Below are positions 1 through 11,400 of a DNA stretch of 64,000 bases, one piece after another; the first letter of the stretch is position 1, and each line of letters starts with the position of its first letter. A program made the position numbers and the translations under genes. The notes beneath the pieces were generated by a model that did not search any database, was not told where the DNA came from, and saw nothing but the letters and a program-made list of their open reading frames with translations. Origin of the DNA: JAEYZM01 sp943372195 (GTDB taxonomy: Bacteria; Bacteroidota; Bacteroidia; Sphingobacteriales; Sphingobacteriaceae); the NCBI GenBank assembly GCA_943372195.1, contig CALRXS010000001.1:1-64000 (forward strand). Direction: 5' to 3'.

Positions 1-150
1 ATCTTCAACAGATGGGGTAAGAAAGTTTTTGAATCGGTAGACCCAGCATTTGAATGGGATCCTAAAGATTCGCAATCAGCAGGTACTTACTTCTTCACTT
101 TAGAGTCGAGAGCAAGAACACAAACAGGAACAATTGAAATTGTAAAATAA
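1..150 (+). CDS. C-terminal end of a T9SS-exported protein (type B / gliding-motility-associated sorting domain), partial
   Basis: The window opens inside a gene; frame 1 is open from base 1 to a TAA at 148-150 and gives the last 49 residues. They read as the end of a type B T9SS sorting domain (CHU_C family): IFNRWGKKVFES, then EWDP, then AGTYFF, ending in GTIEIVK. In this family the domain directs a protein with an N-terminal signal peptide through the type IX secretion system to the cell surface or medium. The cargo part lies upstream of the window, so its function is unknown. It is 19 bases upstream of the next gene on the same strand with no visible terminator, so the two may be co-transcribed. 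Confidence 0.85.
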   Translation: MFNRWGKKVFESVDPAFEWDPKDSQSAGTYFFTLESRARTQTGTIEIVK

Positions 151-169
151 TTTATAGCATATACTACAT

Positions 170-3100
170 ATGAAAGGTTTGCAAAATATAGTTAGAGGTT
201 TATTGATAGTCACGAGTTTATTAGTCATAGGTAAATTTAATGCCTATGCACAAAGTAATCTCGATGCAGGTATAATGCAATTAAACTCTCCACTAGCTCC
301 ACATACTGGTGCAAATAAAGCTATCTCTGTAAGAGTTAGAAACTATGGAAACGTAGCAATAACATCTGTGAAATTAGGATGGAGAGTTAACAACGGCCCA
401 GTTACAGATTACACTTGGGTAGGAGCAATGCCAGCTTCTTCTAATGCAAATCAAATTCCAACAACCAATATTATAGTTGCTGGTACTTATGCTGATAACC
501 CAGGTGTTACATTAGAGGTATTTATTAAGGAAGTAAATAACCAAAATGATAATAGTACTGCAAACGACACCTTGCGTGCAACATTTGGTACGGCAATTTC
601 AGGTACAAAAGTAGTTGGTATTGCGCCGTCGGATTATAGAAATATATCTGATGTTGTAAATGCTATGCGTTATAATGGTATCAGCGGTAACGTAACAGTA
701 AAAGTTAAGCCAGGTACTTACAATGAAAACATCGAATTAGTAGGTACCGACTTAAGTTATTCGGGTGGTAATCATAATATTTCAATTGAAAGTCAAACAG
801 GAAATAGAGATGTAATATTAGTAAGTGAAGCTGCAGTTCAATCAACGATTAAATTAACAGGTGCAGATAGAGTAACTATTAAAGGATTTAGAGTCGTGAA
901 CAGAAATATAGTTTCTGGTATCGGTATCCAAATGCTAACATCCGCAGACAGAAATACAGTAGATAATTGCGAAATAACGGTCGACTCGATTTCTAATAAC
1001 AGAGGATTCGCGGGCGTATTATTAGGGGCTATGGGTAATGCACCAACGTACACATTAACTACAAATCCGGCAGCGAAATTTGCAACAATTAGTAATTGTA
1101 AAATTTCAGGCGGGTATTACGGTGTTGCAGTTTCGGGAGGTATTACACCTAGAGATACAGCAGTAGTAATTGAAAATAATACTATTTCTCAAGTTGTCTA
1201 TTATGGTGTATATGTTAACTATGGTAACAATACAAAAATTAGAAAAAACAGTGTTCAATTTAGACCATCATCAGCAGATAAAAAATCAACTGGATATTGG
1301 TTGACGAATATAAATACAACAGCACCAGGCAATATTGAAATTACAAGAAATTATGTATCAGGTGCAGGTCAACATGGTATTTACATGTCGTCAGTTTCTG
1401 GTACAGGTCCGTCGACGAACAGATTCGTAAACGTCTACAACAATATGATTGCTGGAGATTTCTTCAGTAATGCCATTGCAGCCAATGATGTGCCTAGAGG
1501 ATTAGCATTAAATAACTGTGGATGGGTGAACGTTTATTTTAATTCTGTATTCATGGATGCGCCGGTAAACATAGGTATAGCAGACAATACAGCCGCATTT
1601 TATGTGATAGGAACGCCAGCTCTTGGTAACATAAGAGTTTACAATAATATTTTTGCACAAAATAATTTAGGTTATGCATATTACAATGCATCAGCAGCAG
1701 GGACTAATCCGGTAATTATTTCAGATAACAATGATTTATGGGTGAAAAATTTCGACCCTGCTAACAATCCAACAACTGGTTTTGCATGGTGGAATGGTGC
1801 AGCAAGATTAGGACTTTTAGATTTACAACAAATCAGTTTAAAAGACATAAACTCTATTTCAAAAGATCCGAGTTTTTTCTCAAGCACTGACTTACATACT
1901 TTATCAAACGATATTAATCAAAAAGGAAATACAGCTGCTTTAACTGAAGCGCCTATTGACTATGATGGTGAATTAAGAGACCAAGTAAATCCGCCAGACA
2001 TCGGTTGTGATGAATTCGGTCCGGGTGGTGATGACTTTGCCGTTGTAGGTATTTCACCAGATGTATTTAGATATAATGCTCCAACACCTTGGAATTTCAC
2101 TATTAGATATCAAGGTAATGCCAATGGTAACAAACCATTGTTTATTTTATATAAAATCAATGGGGTAGATCAACTAGATCCTGATTCCGCAATACAAATT
2201 TTACCAACCCAACTTTCTACATACTTTAGAACACAAACTTTTCAAGTTCCAGTAAAAAATAGAATCACAAGAACTACTTATCAACAATTTAGACTTACAG
2301 TTTATATTTATGGTGGTAATATTGGTGACTTAAGACCAGTTAACGATTCTTTAACAATTGATGTTTGCGTCGGATTAGAAGGTATATTTTCAATTGACCC
2401 TAACCAAGCACCAAGTAATACAAACTTCACGAGTTTTCAAGAAATTTATGATTACTTAAAATGCGGTGTTGCAGGTCCGACCGTTTTTGAAATCGCCGAT
2501 GGTATCTACGATGAGCAGATCAACCTTTGGAAAATCAGAAACTCATCAGCAATAAATACCATTACATTTAAATCAAAAAATAATGTATTTGCTACAAAGC
2601 TTACCTACATCAATGGTACAGCAGAGAATCACGCAACCGTATTATTTAATAATGCTCAATACATTACTTTAAAAGATCTTACAATTGAAAACAGGAGTAC
2701 CTCTAATGGTTCTTGTATTCAATTTGCAGGTAATTCTAAATACAATACTATTTCGAATTGTATTATAAGAGTTGACTCAACAATTACACCATATCCGCTT
2801 TCATTAGTGCCGATTGTATCTAGTAAATTAGGTACACTTATGAACACAACTGTTGCTCCACAATCTTATGGAGTAAACGGTAACTTCAATAAAATAATAA
2901 ACAACAAAATTTTTGGTGGTTATTATGGGGTAGCGATGTTCGGACAAGACACTGCAATAAGAGATAAAGAGAACTTTATTGAGAATAACATCATTACAAG
3001 TTTTCACAAAGCAGGTGTTTATTTAGATTTTGCTGATACAAGAGTATTGCATAATATTATTACTGGTAAATTAGGTATGGATGGTACCGCTTGGGGTATA

Positions 3101-6100
3101 TATGCAAAGGGTTTAGGTGATAGAGAAGGAGTTGATAAAAACGATATTTCAGGGAATAAGATTTACGATGTTTCATTTACAGGTATTTTCTTGCAATCGT
3201 GTTTAAGTAAGAAATTCCCTGGACAAAAGAAATCATCTTTTGTAGTTAGTAATAACATGATAGGTGGTGGTTTTACAACATTTAGTACAGCTACAGCGGG
3301 TATCAATATGAATAGTACTGTTGGAGTGTCAGTATTGCACAATACTATATTAATGGATGCTCCTAGAGCTTCAGGTACTGCAGTTTCTGAAAACGTTGCA
3401 AGATGTATGATTATTAATAGCACGAATACTAAAATAGAGGCATTTAATAATATTTTATATTCTACAAATGGAGCAATTGCATTAGAGTATTATACAAGAA
3501 TAAGAAATCAAGGTTCTGCGAATACTGGTTTAAGTGCAGCAGATAATAATTTGTACTATACAGAATCAAAAAGTAAATCAACACCATTGATTTTGATTCA
3601 AAGAATTTCAAATTTAAATGCAACGAAGAAGAATTACATTTTCGGACAAACAAGTCAGAGTCCGTTAGTTGCATTAACAGAATTCAAAAACGATAATAAT
3701 AATTCATCGAGAGAGAGAAAGACATTAGCATTGCCAATTAAGTTTGAGCAATTACCATATGATTTACACTCGTATGATTTAACGATAGAGAGTAAGGCAG
3801 CGGGCGGACAAGATATTACAAAAGACTTTGATCGTGACCCAAGAAAAGGGATCAACGATATTGGAGCAGATGAATTTACAGTACCAAACTATGACTTAGA
3901 TGTGAACGCAGTAATGAATCCTTTGATCTGTTACACAAAGCCTAATAAGATTGTAGTTAAATTAAGAAACAGAGGTAAATATTCATTATCTGGTATTAAT
4001 GTTCCGCTTCAATATACGATGTCTGATGGTGAAAATGGTTATTCATTTACAGGCTATGATACTGTAAGATTAACATTAAAGAAAACAGGTGATACACAAA
4101 TTTTCACTTTCAAAACTTTATGTTCTGTACCTGAAAGAGGTATATACAATTTATGTATAAAGATAAGTCCGGGATGGGCTGTTAACGACACCGTTTATTC
4201 TAACAATGAAAAATGTAGAGAAGAATGTACGGGTATAGAAGGTGACTATTATATAGGTTATGAATCGCCATTTCCAACGAATGTAGATTCACTAAAGAAC
4301 TTTAGTAATATTCAATCAGCTTTTGATTATATCAAAGGAAATTGTGGTGTATGTGATGATATTTATTTGAATGTTGAACCATCTGCTACACCTTATGCAG
4401 AAAGAATTAACATCCCAAGATATTTAGTGAATTTAGATTCACCATTAGTAACATTGCAGCCACACAATACAACTTTAAATACTGCTGTAGTAATTAATCA
4501 ACCAACTACTCCTGCAGGTGATAAAGATAGAATACATTATACCATTAGGTTCGACGGATCGGAGTTTGTTAGATTAAGAAATTTGACTATCAGAAACACT
4601 GGATTGAATTTTGGTTCAGGTATACATTTTACTAAAGAATCAAAATCAAATGTGGTAGAAGGTTGTAAAATTCAAGTAAGTACTACATCTGTCAATAAAG
4701 AATTTTATCCGATTGTATTCACATCAACTTCGAAAATGAATGTTGATGATAATAATTCATTCGCGAAAAATGGCTCATCTAATAGAATTGTAAGAAATGA
4801 AATTAGTGGTGGCTATGCAGGTGTTGCATTGATGGGGTCATCTGTAGTTGATTTTGATGAAAACAATATTGTAGACAGTAATATAATTTCTGAGTTCTAT
4901 CAATATGGAGTATTTGCAAAATACAACACTGTAAAAAGTATAGGCTTTAATATTTTAGAGCCAAGATTGAATTCAGCAGCATCATGTGCTTCTATATCCT
5001 ATAATTTTGGAGGTGCTGGAGGATTAATCAATGCAAACAAAATTGTAGATGCTAAACAAGTAGGTATTAGAATAATTGGAGTTGATGCGAATTATGATAA
5101 TAGATTAATAGTAGCGAATAACTGGATTACTCATAATTTTGGGTCTTCTACTGCTGACACTTCTGCCGCAATTTTAATTAAGAGATCTAGTAACATCGGA
5201 CTATATTATAATTCAATTCGATATAATGGTTTGGTGGCAGCTTTATCAATGAGAAGTGAAAACATCACATTGCCAGATCCAGAAACTGGTAATCCAACAA
5301 CTGTAAAAATTTCACCTACTAACATACATGTTAAAAATAACATCGTAATGGTAGACTCAGTGCCAGGTGCTGCACAAATTCCATTTGTAATTTATTTTGA
5401 TTCGAACGATCCTCGTTCACAGTTTAATCACAATAATTATTTTACTGGTTATCAATCTAAGTTCGCATATTACCCACCAAACACGCAAAAAGATTTTGCT
5501 ACATGGGAATTGAACACAGCACAAGATGATGCATCAATAGATTTAGAACCAGGTTTTGTTAGTGGTACTGATTTGAATTTATCTCCAGATACTTTACAAT
5601 TCGATAAAAAAGGACTTGTAGTTCCAGGTATCAGCCGAGATTTTTACAACAGAAAAAGAAGTCCGCGTGTTACAGACATCGGCTCAATCGAATACGAGAA
5701 ACAATGGTTAGATGTAAGTCTCTTAAACATTAAAAATGAAAGAGCATTTTACGGTCAAAATGAATTTACTGTAACTATATTAAATGATGGTAATGCAGAT
5801 ATCAGCGACAAAACAATTTGTTTAGAATATTCGGTTGACTCAGGACAAACTTGGATAGGTACACAAAGTGTTCAATTAAGTAAATTAAAATCACGTTACG
5901 ATGAACAGTTGTTTACATTCTCTGCAAAATATACCAAAACGAATTTCTTGGTCATACCATTATGTGTAAGAATTGTACCAACATCACAATGCAGATTAAC
6001 AGGTGATACGATTACAAAGTATGAAGTTATTTGCAAAGATCTATGTGTCGGTTTGAAGAAAGGTGATTATACAATAGGTAATAATGGTACAGAAGACTTT

Positions 6101-8404
6101 AGTAATTTTGCACAAGCTATAACTGCATTAGTTTGTGGTTTTGATTCATCAATTGTATTTAAAGTTTCTAATGGTACATACATTGAAAGAATAACAATAC
6201 CGAACATTAACACAAACTTCGATACTACAGTAACATTTACATCTAAGAGTGGTAGTGCTAAAGATGTAACTATTCAATTCAAAAATACTGATGAAGCTGT
6301 AGAGCACCACGTAATGCAATTACAAGGTACCAAGCACATCATCATTAAGAATTTAACATTTAAGAGTGATGCAAAAGCAAGAGCATCTGGTATACACCTT
6401 GCTGATTCAGCAGCTTATAATAGAATTTCTGATTGTATTTTCGAATTCGATTCTACAGTAGACGCAAACACATTAGTAGGGGTATTGGGTTCTGGTAGAA
6501 TTGCATTTACTGACCCAGCATCTAATAATAATAACACTATAGAGAATTGTGAGTTTAAAGGTGGAGGATTCGGAATAAGATTCTTAGGATTAAAAAACAA
6601 CGCGACTAAAGGTCCGAACCAAATCATCGGCTCTAAATTCAGAAACCAGTACACTGCAGCTATCGATGTGTTTTATTCACAAATTGACAGCATTAGTAGC
6701 AACGAAATCTATATGCGTAGTGGCAATAAGAATAGCGTAGGTATTAATATTTACGGAGCCTTAACTGATTTTATTATTACTAATAATATTGTAAGAAATG
6801 CACAGAGTGCAGGTTTTATAATGGATAGTTGTAGAACAATATCAAGAGGTTTAATTGCTAGTAATATGATTGCGGGTGGATTTACACCGGATGGTTTTGG
6901 TAGAGACCATGCAATGATCATTAAATCAACAGGAGCTTTCCCATCGAAAGGTGTTAACTCTTCGGGTGCTATTGAAATATTAAACAACTCAGTATTATTC
7001 GACGGTACTAGTGATAGCTCTTCAGCATTCTATATTATGCGTTCAAATAGTTTAGCTATTTACAATAATATTTTTGCGAATTACGGCAATGGATATGCTA
7101 TTATGTTCGACGAAGAACCTAATAATGGAGTAACAGAATTTTTCGGATCAGGTTCAAACTTATTATATACACGCGGATTAAATATTGCGAAATGGAGAGG
7201 TACTGTATGTAATGATTTAACTACTCTTGGTTTACAAGATCAGGGTAATTCTCCATTCAACGTAGGTAATTCACCTGGTGGACTTGGCGCATTCGACCCC
7301 GTGTTTAGATCTAATATGGATTTACATATTAACAAAGTTGAGTTAGATGGAAGAGCTCAACCATTCGATATTGTAGTTACGGATGTTGATGGAGAAGCTA
7401 GAAACCCTAGTACACCTGACGTAGGTTGCGACGAATATATACCAGGTTTTGATATGTCTGTATTAAGATTTGTTACACCAATAGATAGCGCGACTTTCCA
7501 AGATTCTGCGAGAGTAATTATTGAAGTAAAAAATAAAGGTGCTGATTTAACCGCTACTAAATTCAAATATACTTTTGATGGTGTTGTAGTTGATTCTATT
7601 ACTCAAGTATTTAATCCAGCTTTATTATTTGATTCAACAGCATTTATTGTCTTCCCTAAAAAGTTCTCTACTCGTCAAGGAGGTTACCATAAATTGGCTG
7701 CTTATTCAGAAATATTGAAATTAACACCAGATAATAAATTTGTCAATAATGACTTTAATAATTTCAATGATACAATTAAAATAGGAGTGTTCTCTTTAGA
7801 CACCTCTGATGTTGGTGTATCAGCTTACTTGTCACCATTAAATGGATTGCCAGTGAGTTCATTGACGAATGTTGAAGTGAAAGTAACGAATTATGGTAAT
7901 TTAAGAACAAGTAATTATCAGTTGATCTTAAAAGTAAATAATCAAATTGTTGAAACTAGAAATATATCTGAAGCTATTAATAAAAAAGAAGCAAAAGATT
8001 ACACTTTCACTTATCAGATAGACCCAGAGAAGGCAGTAAGTTTCGATATTTGTGCATATACAAAATTGATTGACGACGTTATACCAGAAAATGATAGTTT
8101 ATGTATTGCAGTATCAACATTAGTAGGTATCGAGAATAATGCTAAAAATACATTGTTCGCTGTATACCCTAATCCGACTAACGGCAAAGTTTATTACGGT
8201 ATAGACCTTGATACAGAAACTGAAGTAGAAATAAATGTTTACGATTTGTCTGGTCGATTAGTTAAGCTAGAAAAAGCAGGTACCTTATCGAAAGGCAAAC
8301 ACAGTATCGAAACTAATAATGAGACATTAGCAGAAGGTACCTATTTCTTTGTTTTGAAAGCGGGTGACCAAAGTTATAACGGCAGATTTGTAATTGTAAA
8401 ATAA
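170..8404 (+). CDS. Giant secreted multi-module beta-helix / CARDB-like protein with T9SS type A sorting domain (2744 aa)
   Basis: This is a predicted cell-surface or secreted protein. An N-terminal signal peptide ends near NAYAQ (about residue 28). Next comes a CARDB/Ig-like segment (about 30-140), then four right-handed parallel beta-helix modules rich in N-N-x-I turns. Each module starts with a C-x-G-x-x-G-x-Y-like segment leading to a G(P)-F-x-(P/N)-GTY motif. The modules close with a short D-(I/V)-G-x-(D/I)-E-(F/Y) motif at about residues 610, 1230, 1836 and 2417. CARDB-like linkers of about 100 residues separate them. A type A T9SS sorting domain fills about 2655-2744 (YPNP at 2666-2669, ending RFVIVK). 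Beta-helix folds of this type occur in adhesins and polysaccharide-binding proteins; no catalytic motif was recognised, so the ligand is unknown. It is followed by a strong terminator and a paralogue. Confidence 0.9.
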   Translation: MKGLQNIVRGLLIVTSLLVIGKFNAYAQSNLDAGIMQLNSPLAPHTGANKAISVRVRNYGNVAITSVKLGWRVNNGPVTDYTWVGAMPASSNANQIPTTNIIVAGTYADNPGVTLEVFIKEVNNQNDNSTANDTLRATFGTAISGTKVVGIAPSDYRNISDVVNAMRYNGISGNVTVKVKPGTYNENIELVGTDLSYSGGNHNISIESQTGNRDVILVSEAAVQSTIKLTGADRVTIKGFRVVNRNIVSGIGIQMLTSADRNTVDNCEITVDSISNNRGFAGVLLGAMGNAPTYTLTTNPAAKFATISNCKISGGYYGVAVSGGITPRDTAVVIENNTISQVVYYGVYVNYGNNTKIRKNSVQFRPSSADKKSTGYWLTNINTTAPGNIEITRNYVSGAGQHGIYMSSVSGTGPSTNRFVNVYNNMIAGDFFSNAIAANDVPRGLALNNCGWVNVYFNSVFMDAPVNIGIADNTAAFYVIGTPALGNIRVYNNIFAQNNLGYAYYNASAAGTNPVIISDNNDLWVKNFDPANNPTTGFAWWNGAARLGLLDLQQISLKDINSISKDPSFFSSTDLHTLSNDINQKGNTAALTEAPIDYDGELRDQVNPPDIGCDEFGPGGDDFAVVGISPDVFRYNAPTPWNFTIRYQGNANGNKPLFILYKINGVDQLDPDSAIQILPTQLSTYFRTQTFQVPVKNRITRTTYQQFRLTVYIYGGNIGDLRPVNDSLTIDVCVGLEGIFSIDPNQAPSNTNFTSFQEIYDYLKCGVAGPTVFEIADGIYDEQINLWKIRNSSAINTITFKSKNNVFATKLTYINGTAENHATVLFNNAQYITLKDLTIENRSTSNGSCIQFAGNSKYNTISNCIIRVDSTITPYPLSLVPIVSSKLGTLMNTTVAPQSYGVNGNFNKIINNKIFGGYYGVAMFGQDTAIRDKENFIENNIITSFHKAGVYLDFADTRVLHNIITGKLGMDGTAWGIYAKGLGDREGVDKNDISGNKIYDVSFTGIFLQSCLSKKFPGQKKSSFVVSNNMIGGGFTTFSTATAGINMNSTVGVSVLHNTILMDAPRASGTAVSENVARCMIINSTNTKIEAFNNILYSTNGAIALEYYTRIRNQGSANTGLSAADNNLYYTESKSKSTPLILIQRISNLNATKKNYIFGQTSQSPLVALTEFKNDNNNSSRERKTLALPIKFEQLPYDLHSYDLTIESKAAGGQDITKDFDRDPRKGINDIGADEFTVPNYDLDVNAVMNPLICYTKPNKIVVKLRNRGKYSLSGINVPLQYTMSDGENGYSFTGYDTVRLTLKKTGDTQIFTFKTLCSVPERGIYNLCIKISPGWAVNDTVYSNNEKCREECTGIEGDYYIGYESPFPTNVDSLKNFSNIQSAFDYIKGNCGVCDDIYLNVEPSATPYAERINIPRYLVNLDSPLVTLQPHNTTLNTAVVINQPTTPAGDKDRIHYTIRFDGSEFVRLRNLTIRNTGLNFGSGIHFTKESKSNVVEGCKIQVSTTSVNKEFYPIVFTSTSKMNVDDNNSFAKNGSSNRIVRNEISGGYAGVALMGSSVVDFDENNIVDSNIISEFYQYGVFAKYNTVKSIGFNILEPRLNSAASCASISYNFGGAGGLINANKIVDAKQVGIRIIGVDANYDNRLIVANNWITHNFGSSTADTSAAILIKRSSNIGLYYNSIRYNGLVAALSMRSENITLPDPETGNPTTVKISPTNIHVKNNIVMVDSVPGAAQIPFVIYFDSNDPRSQFNHNNYFTGYQSKFAYYPPNTQKDFATWELNTAQDDASIDLEPGFVSGTDLNLSPDTLQFDKKGLVVPGISRDFYNRKRSPRVTDIGSIEYEKQWLDVSLLNIKNERAFYGQNEFTVTILNDGNADISDKTICLEYSVDSGQTWIGTQSVQLSKLKSRYDEQLFTFSAKYTKTNFLVIPLCVRIVPTSQCRLTGDTITKYEVICKDLCVGLKKGDYTIGNNGTEDFSNFAQAITALVCGFDSSIVFKVSNGTYIERITIPNINTNFDTTVTFTSKSGSAKDVTIQFKNTDEAVEHHVMQLQGTKHIIIKNLTFKSDAKARASGIHLADSAAYNRISDCIFEFDSTVDANTLVGVLGSGRIAFTDPASNNNNTIENCEFKGGGFGIRFLGLKNNATKGPNQIIGSKFRNQYTAAIDVFYSQIDSISSNEIYMRSGNKNSVGINIYGALTDFIITNNIVRNAQSAGFIMDSCRTISRGLIASNMIAGGFTPDGFGRDHAMIIKSTGAFPSKGVNSSGAIEILNNSVLFDGTSDSSSAFYIMRSNSLAIYNNIFANYGNGYAIMFDEEPNNGVTEFFGSGSNLLYTRGLNIAKWRGTVCNDLTTLGLQDQGNSPFNVGNSPGGLGAFDPVFRSNMDLHINKVELDGRAQPFDIVVTDVDGEARNPSTPDVGCDEYIPGFDMSVLRFVTPIDSATFQDSARVIIEVKNKGADLTATKFKYTFDGVVVDSITQVFNPALLFDSTAFIVFPKKFSTRQGGYHKLAAYSEILKLTPDNKFVNNDFNNFNDTIKIGVFSLDTSDVGVSAYLSPLNGLPVSSLTNVEVKVTNYGNLRTSNYQLILKVNNQIVETRNISEAINKKEAKDYTFTYQIDPEKAVSFDICAYTKLIDDVIPENDSLCIAVSTLVGIENNAKNTLFAVYPNPTNGKVYYGIDLDTETEVEINVYDLSGRLVKLEKAGTLSKGKHSIETNNETLAEGTYFFVLKAGDQSYNGRFVIVK

Positions 8405-8414
8405 TATTAAGATT

Positions 8415-8446
8415 ATGCGATGTTCAATTTTTGAACATCGCATTTT
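8415..8446 (+). terminator. Rho-independent terminator after the 2744-aa gene
   Basis: A perfect 13-bp stem (ATGCGATGTTCAA at 8415-8427 with its complement at 8431-8443), a 3-base loop and a short T run lie 10 bases after the stop codon. It separates the two giant genes into distinct transcripts, at least partly. Confidence 0.85.
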
Positions 8447-8463
8447 AAAATTAAAACTTAAAA

Positions 8464-11400
8464 ATGAACAAAGTGATTAAAAAGTTAAGCAGCACATTAT
8501 TACTTATTTTGATTACATCTTCTTTAGTGTTTTCACAAAAGAAATACTTTAGTGGTATTTATACTATTGGAGGTAGCAATGCTAACTATCAAACTATTCA
8601 AAAAGCTTTAACAGATTTGTTAGCGACTAATTCAGAAGTAATAGGTAGAGTAACTTTCAATATTCGCCCCGGAACATATAATGAAAATTTAACATTAAAG
8701 CCTTTCGTGGGGGCATCTGCTAAAAACTTCGTAATATTTAAATCAGAAACTGGTAAAGCATCAGATGTAATTATTCAAGATGATGGTGATAATACTTTGT
8801 ATAGCAATCAAGTTATAAGATTTGAAGGTTGTTCATTTTATACTTTGGCAGACCTAACAATTATTAATAATAGAAATATTACCACTTCTAATAATTTTGC
8901 TTCCGTTATTCACTTAACATATAATCGTGATACACGTAAACCATCAGAAAGCAATACAATTACTAGATGTATCATAAAAGTTGATGAAGATTTCACAATA
9001 TTTAATGGTAATACAATTCCGATTGTAGCATCTGACATTAATAACACTTCATTAGCTGAAAATTGTGCTAACTATAACACCTTCTCAAATAATCAAATTT
9101 ATGGAGGCTCTTTTGGAATTCGTTTGTTAGGTAAAAGTACAGTTCAACCAGCTAGAGGAAATAAAATCACAGGTAATAAATTTTTCAATTGCTATAGCGG
9201 TATTGATATAGATTTTAATAACATCCCTCTAATCGCTACGAATGAAATTAATTGTAGAGTAAATCCGAATGAAGCTCAGTTCGGTATGCGTATTAGAAAT
9301 GCTTCAGGAAATTTCAGCTGGCATAGTAATATCATAAGAGACTATGGCACCTTCGGTATATTTGTATGGAATGTAAATGCTGGTTCAGCAGGTTATATCT
9401 ATAATAACATGATCACTGGTAATTCTAAACAGAATTATTCGAGAGGGGTACACGTAGAGTACTCAAGAAATTTGCAGTTCTTCAATAATTCAATAAGATA
9501 CTCAGCACCAGGTGGTACATCAGCTCCAGACAATACATGTTTTGCAGTTGAAAACTCAACAAACTTACCAGCTCAAAAAATTTCAATAAAAAATAATATT
9601 TTTTATGCAATTGGTGGTGCTCCTACCTTGATAGTTCGTGCTGCTAATACATTAGATACTTGTAATTATAATGTCTATTTCTTAGGTAGTGGTTCAATAC
9701 TTGCTAATATTGGGGGTACTAACAGAAATAATATTGCTGCTCTAAGAGCTGGAACAGGTAAGGATGCACAATCATTAAACGTAAATCCTCAGTTTACATC
9801 TACAACAACATTAAGAATCGATAACGATGCTTTAATTGGCAAAGCAGCAATATTGTCGTTTATACAATTCGACTTCGAAAATCACCCAAGAGATCCTGAA
9901 ACTCCAGACTTTGGTGCCGATGAAGTAATACGAAGTAATACTGATTTACAGACCTTCGGATTAGAGAAGAATTTTGTGCCTAGAGAAGGTTTAAATACAT
10001 TGCCTGTTGTAATTAAAAACGACGGATTAGCGAGTTTAAATGGAAATAGTATAAACCTTAGCTATAAAATAAATAATGGTGCGTATACTAATCCGGAAAC
10101 CTTTCAATTAACTCAATTAAGTAAATCATACTCAAAACAGATTTTCAATTTAGCCCAAAAATGGGATATTCCGAACCCCGGTTTATATTCATTAACGCTA
10201 AAAGTTTCACCAGCGGTACCGAATGATACATGGAATAAAAACGACTCTGTTGTATTGTCGATATGTGTAGGTTTGAATGGTACTTATTCTATAGGCGGAC
10301 CAGTAGGTTCTAAAAACTATCCGACTTTTGCAGCAGCAATTGCTGCGTTTGAATGTGGGGTAGGCGGACCTACAGTATTCAATGTTTATCCAGGTACTTA
10401 TCCTCCGTTTGTTTTACCTGCTTTAAAAGGGGTATCAACAACAAATACATTGACATTTAGATCTGTAACTGGTAATGCATCTGATGTAATTATACAAAAT
10501 ACTACACCTGGACAAAACAGTGTTAATCATTATGCCATTCAAGTTAATGGTACCGACTATTTATATTTAAAGAATTTAACAATAACGAACACAGCATCAA
10601 CAACTCAATTTGCTTCGGGTATTAACATTACAAATAATTCAGATTTTGTTACTATAGATTCATGTGTGATCACTGTGCCGACTTCAAGTGGATTAAGTGA
10701 TCAGAAATTCCCAATTGTATTTTCTGATAAAGCTAGAATTGATAGTGGTGCTTTCTCAAGAGGTATTACAATTTCAAATTCTACTTTAAGAAATGGCACT
10801 AGTGGTGTACAATTCTATGGTAGAAATACTAGTTCACGTTCAACAAATATTAATGTCATTAATAACCAAATAGACTCATGTAATCTTTATGGTTTTAATG
10901 CTTCTTATGTAAATGTTGCAAATGTTAGTCAGAATAAAATTAATTTTAGAGCAGCAGCCAATGCAAATAGCGAAGGCATAAGAATTCTAGCATCTAAGTC
11001 TGATGCAATCATTAATGCTAATAGAATTTTAAGAGCGGGTTATAGAGGAATTAACTTAACATCTGTTGAAGGTGGTACTGAATTAATTATTTCAAATAAC
11101 ATGATAGGCGGCGGATTTAAAACTACTGGTAATGGTGCTGGTATTTATTTAAATGAAGTCAATAAAATTGCATTATATAACAACTCAGTAAAATACGACG
11201 CTGTTTCAACTGAATCACCTAATAACTCTGCTGCATTTTTCTTAGCATCAGGAGCTAACGTATCATTATATAACAATATATTTTACTGCTCAGGTGGAGG
11301 CTATGCGTTTTTCGTAACTAGTCAAACTTCTTTAAGAGCTTCAGATTATAATTTATATTATACAGATAATGATCCGAATTCTGGATTGTATGCATTTTGG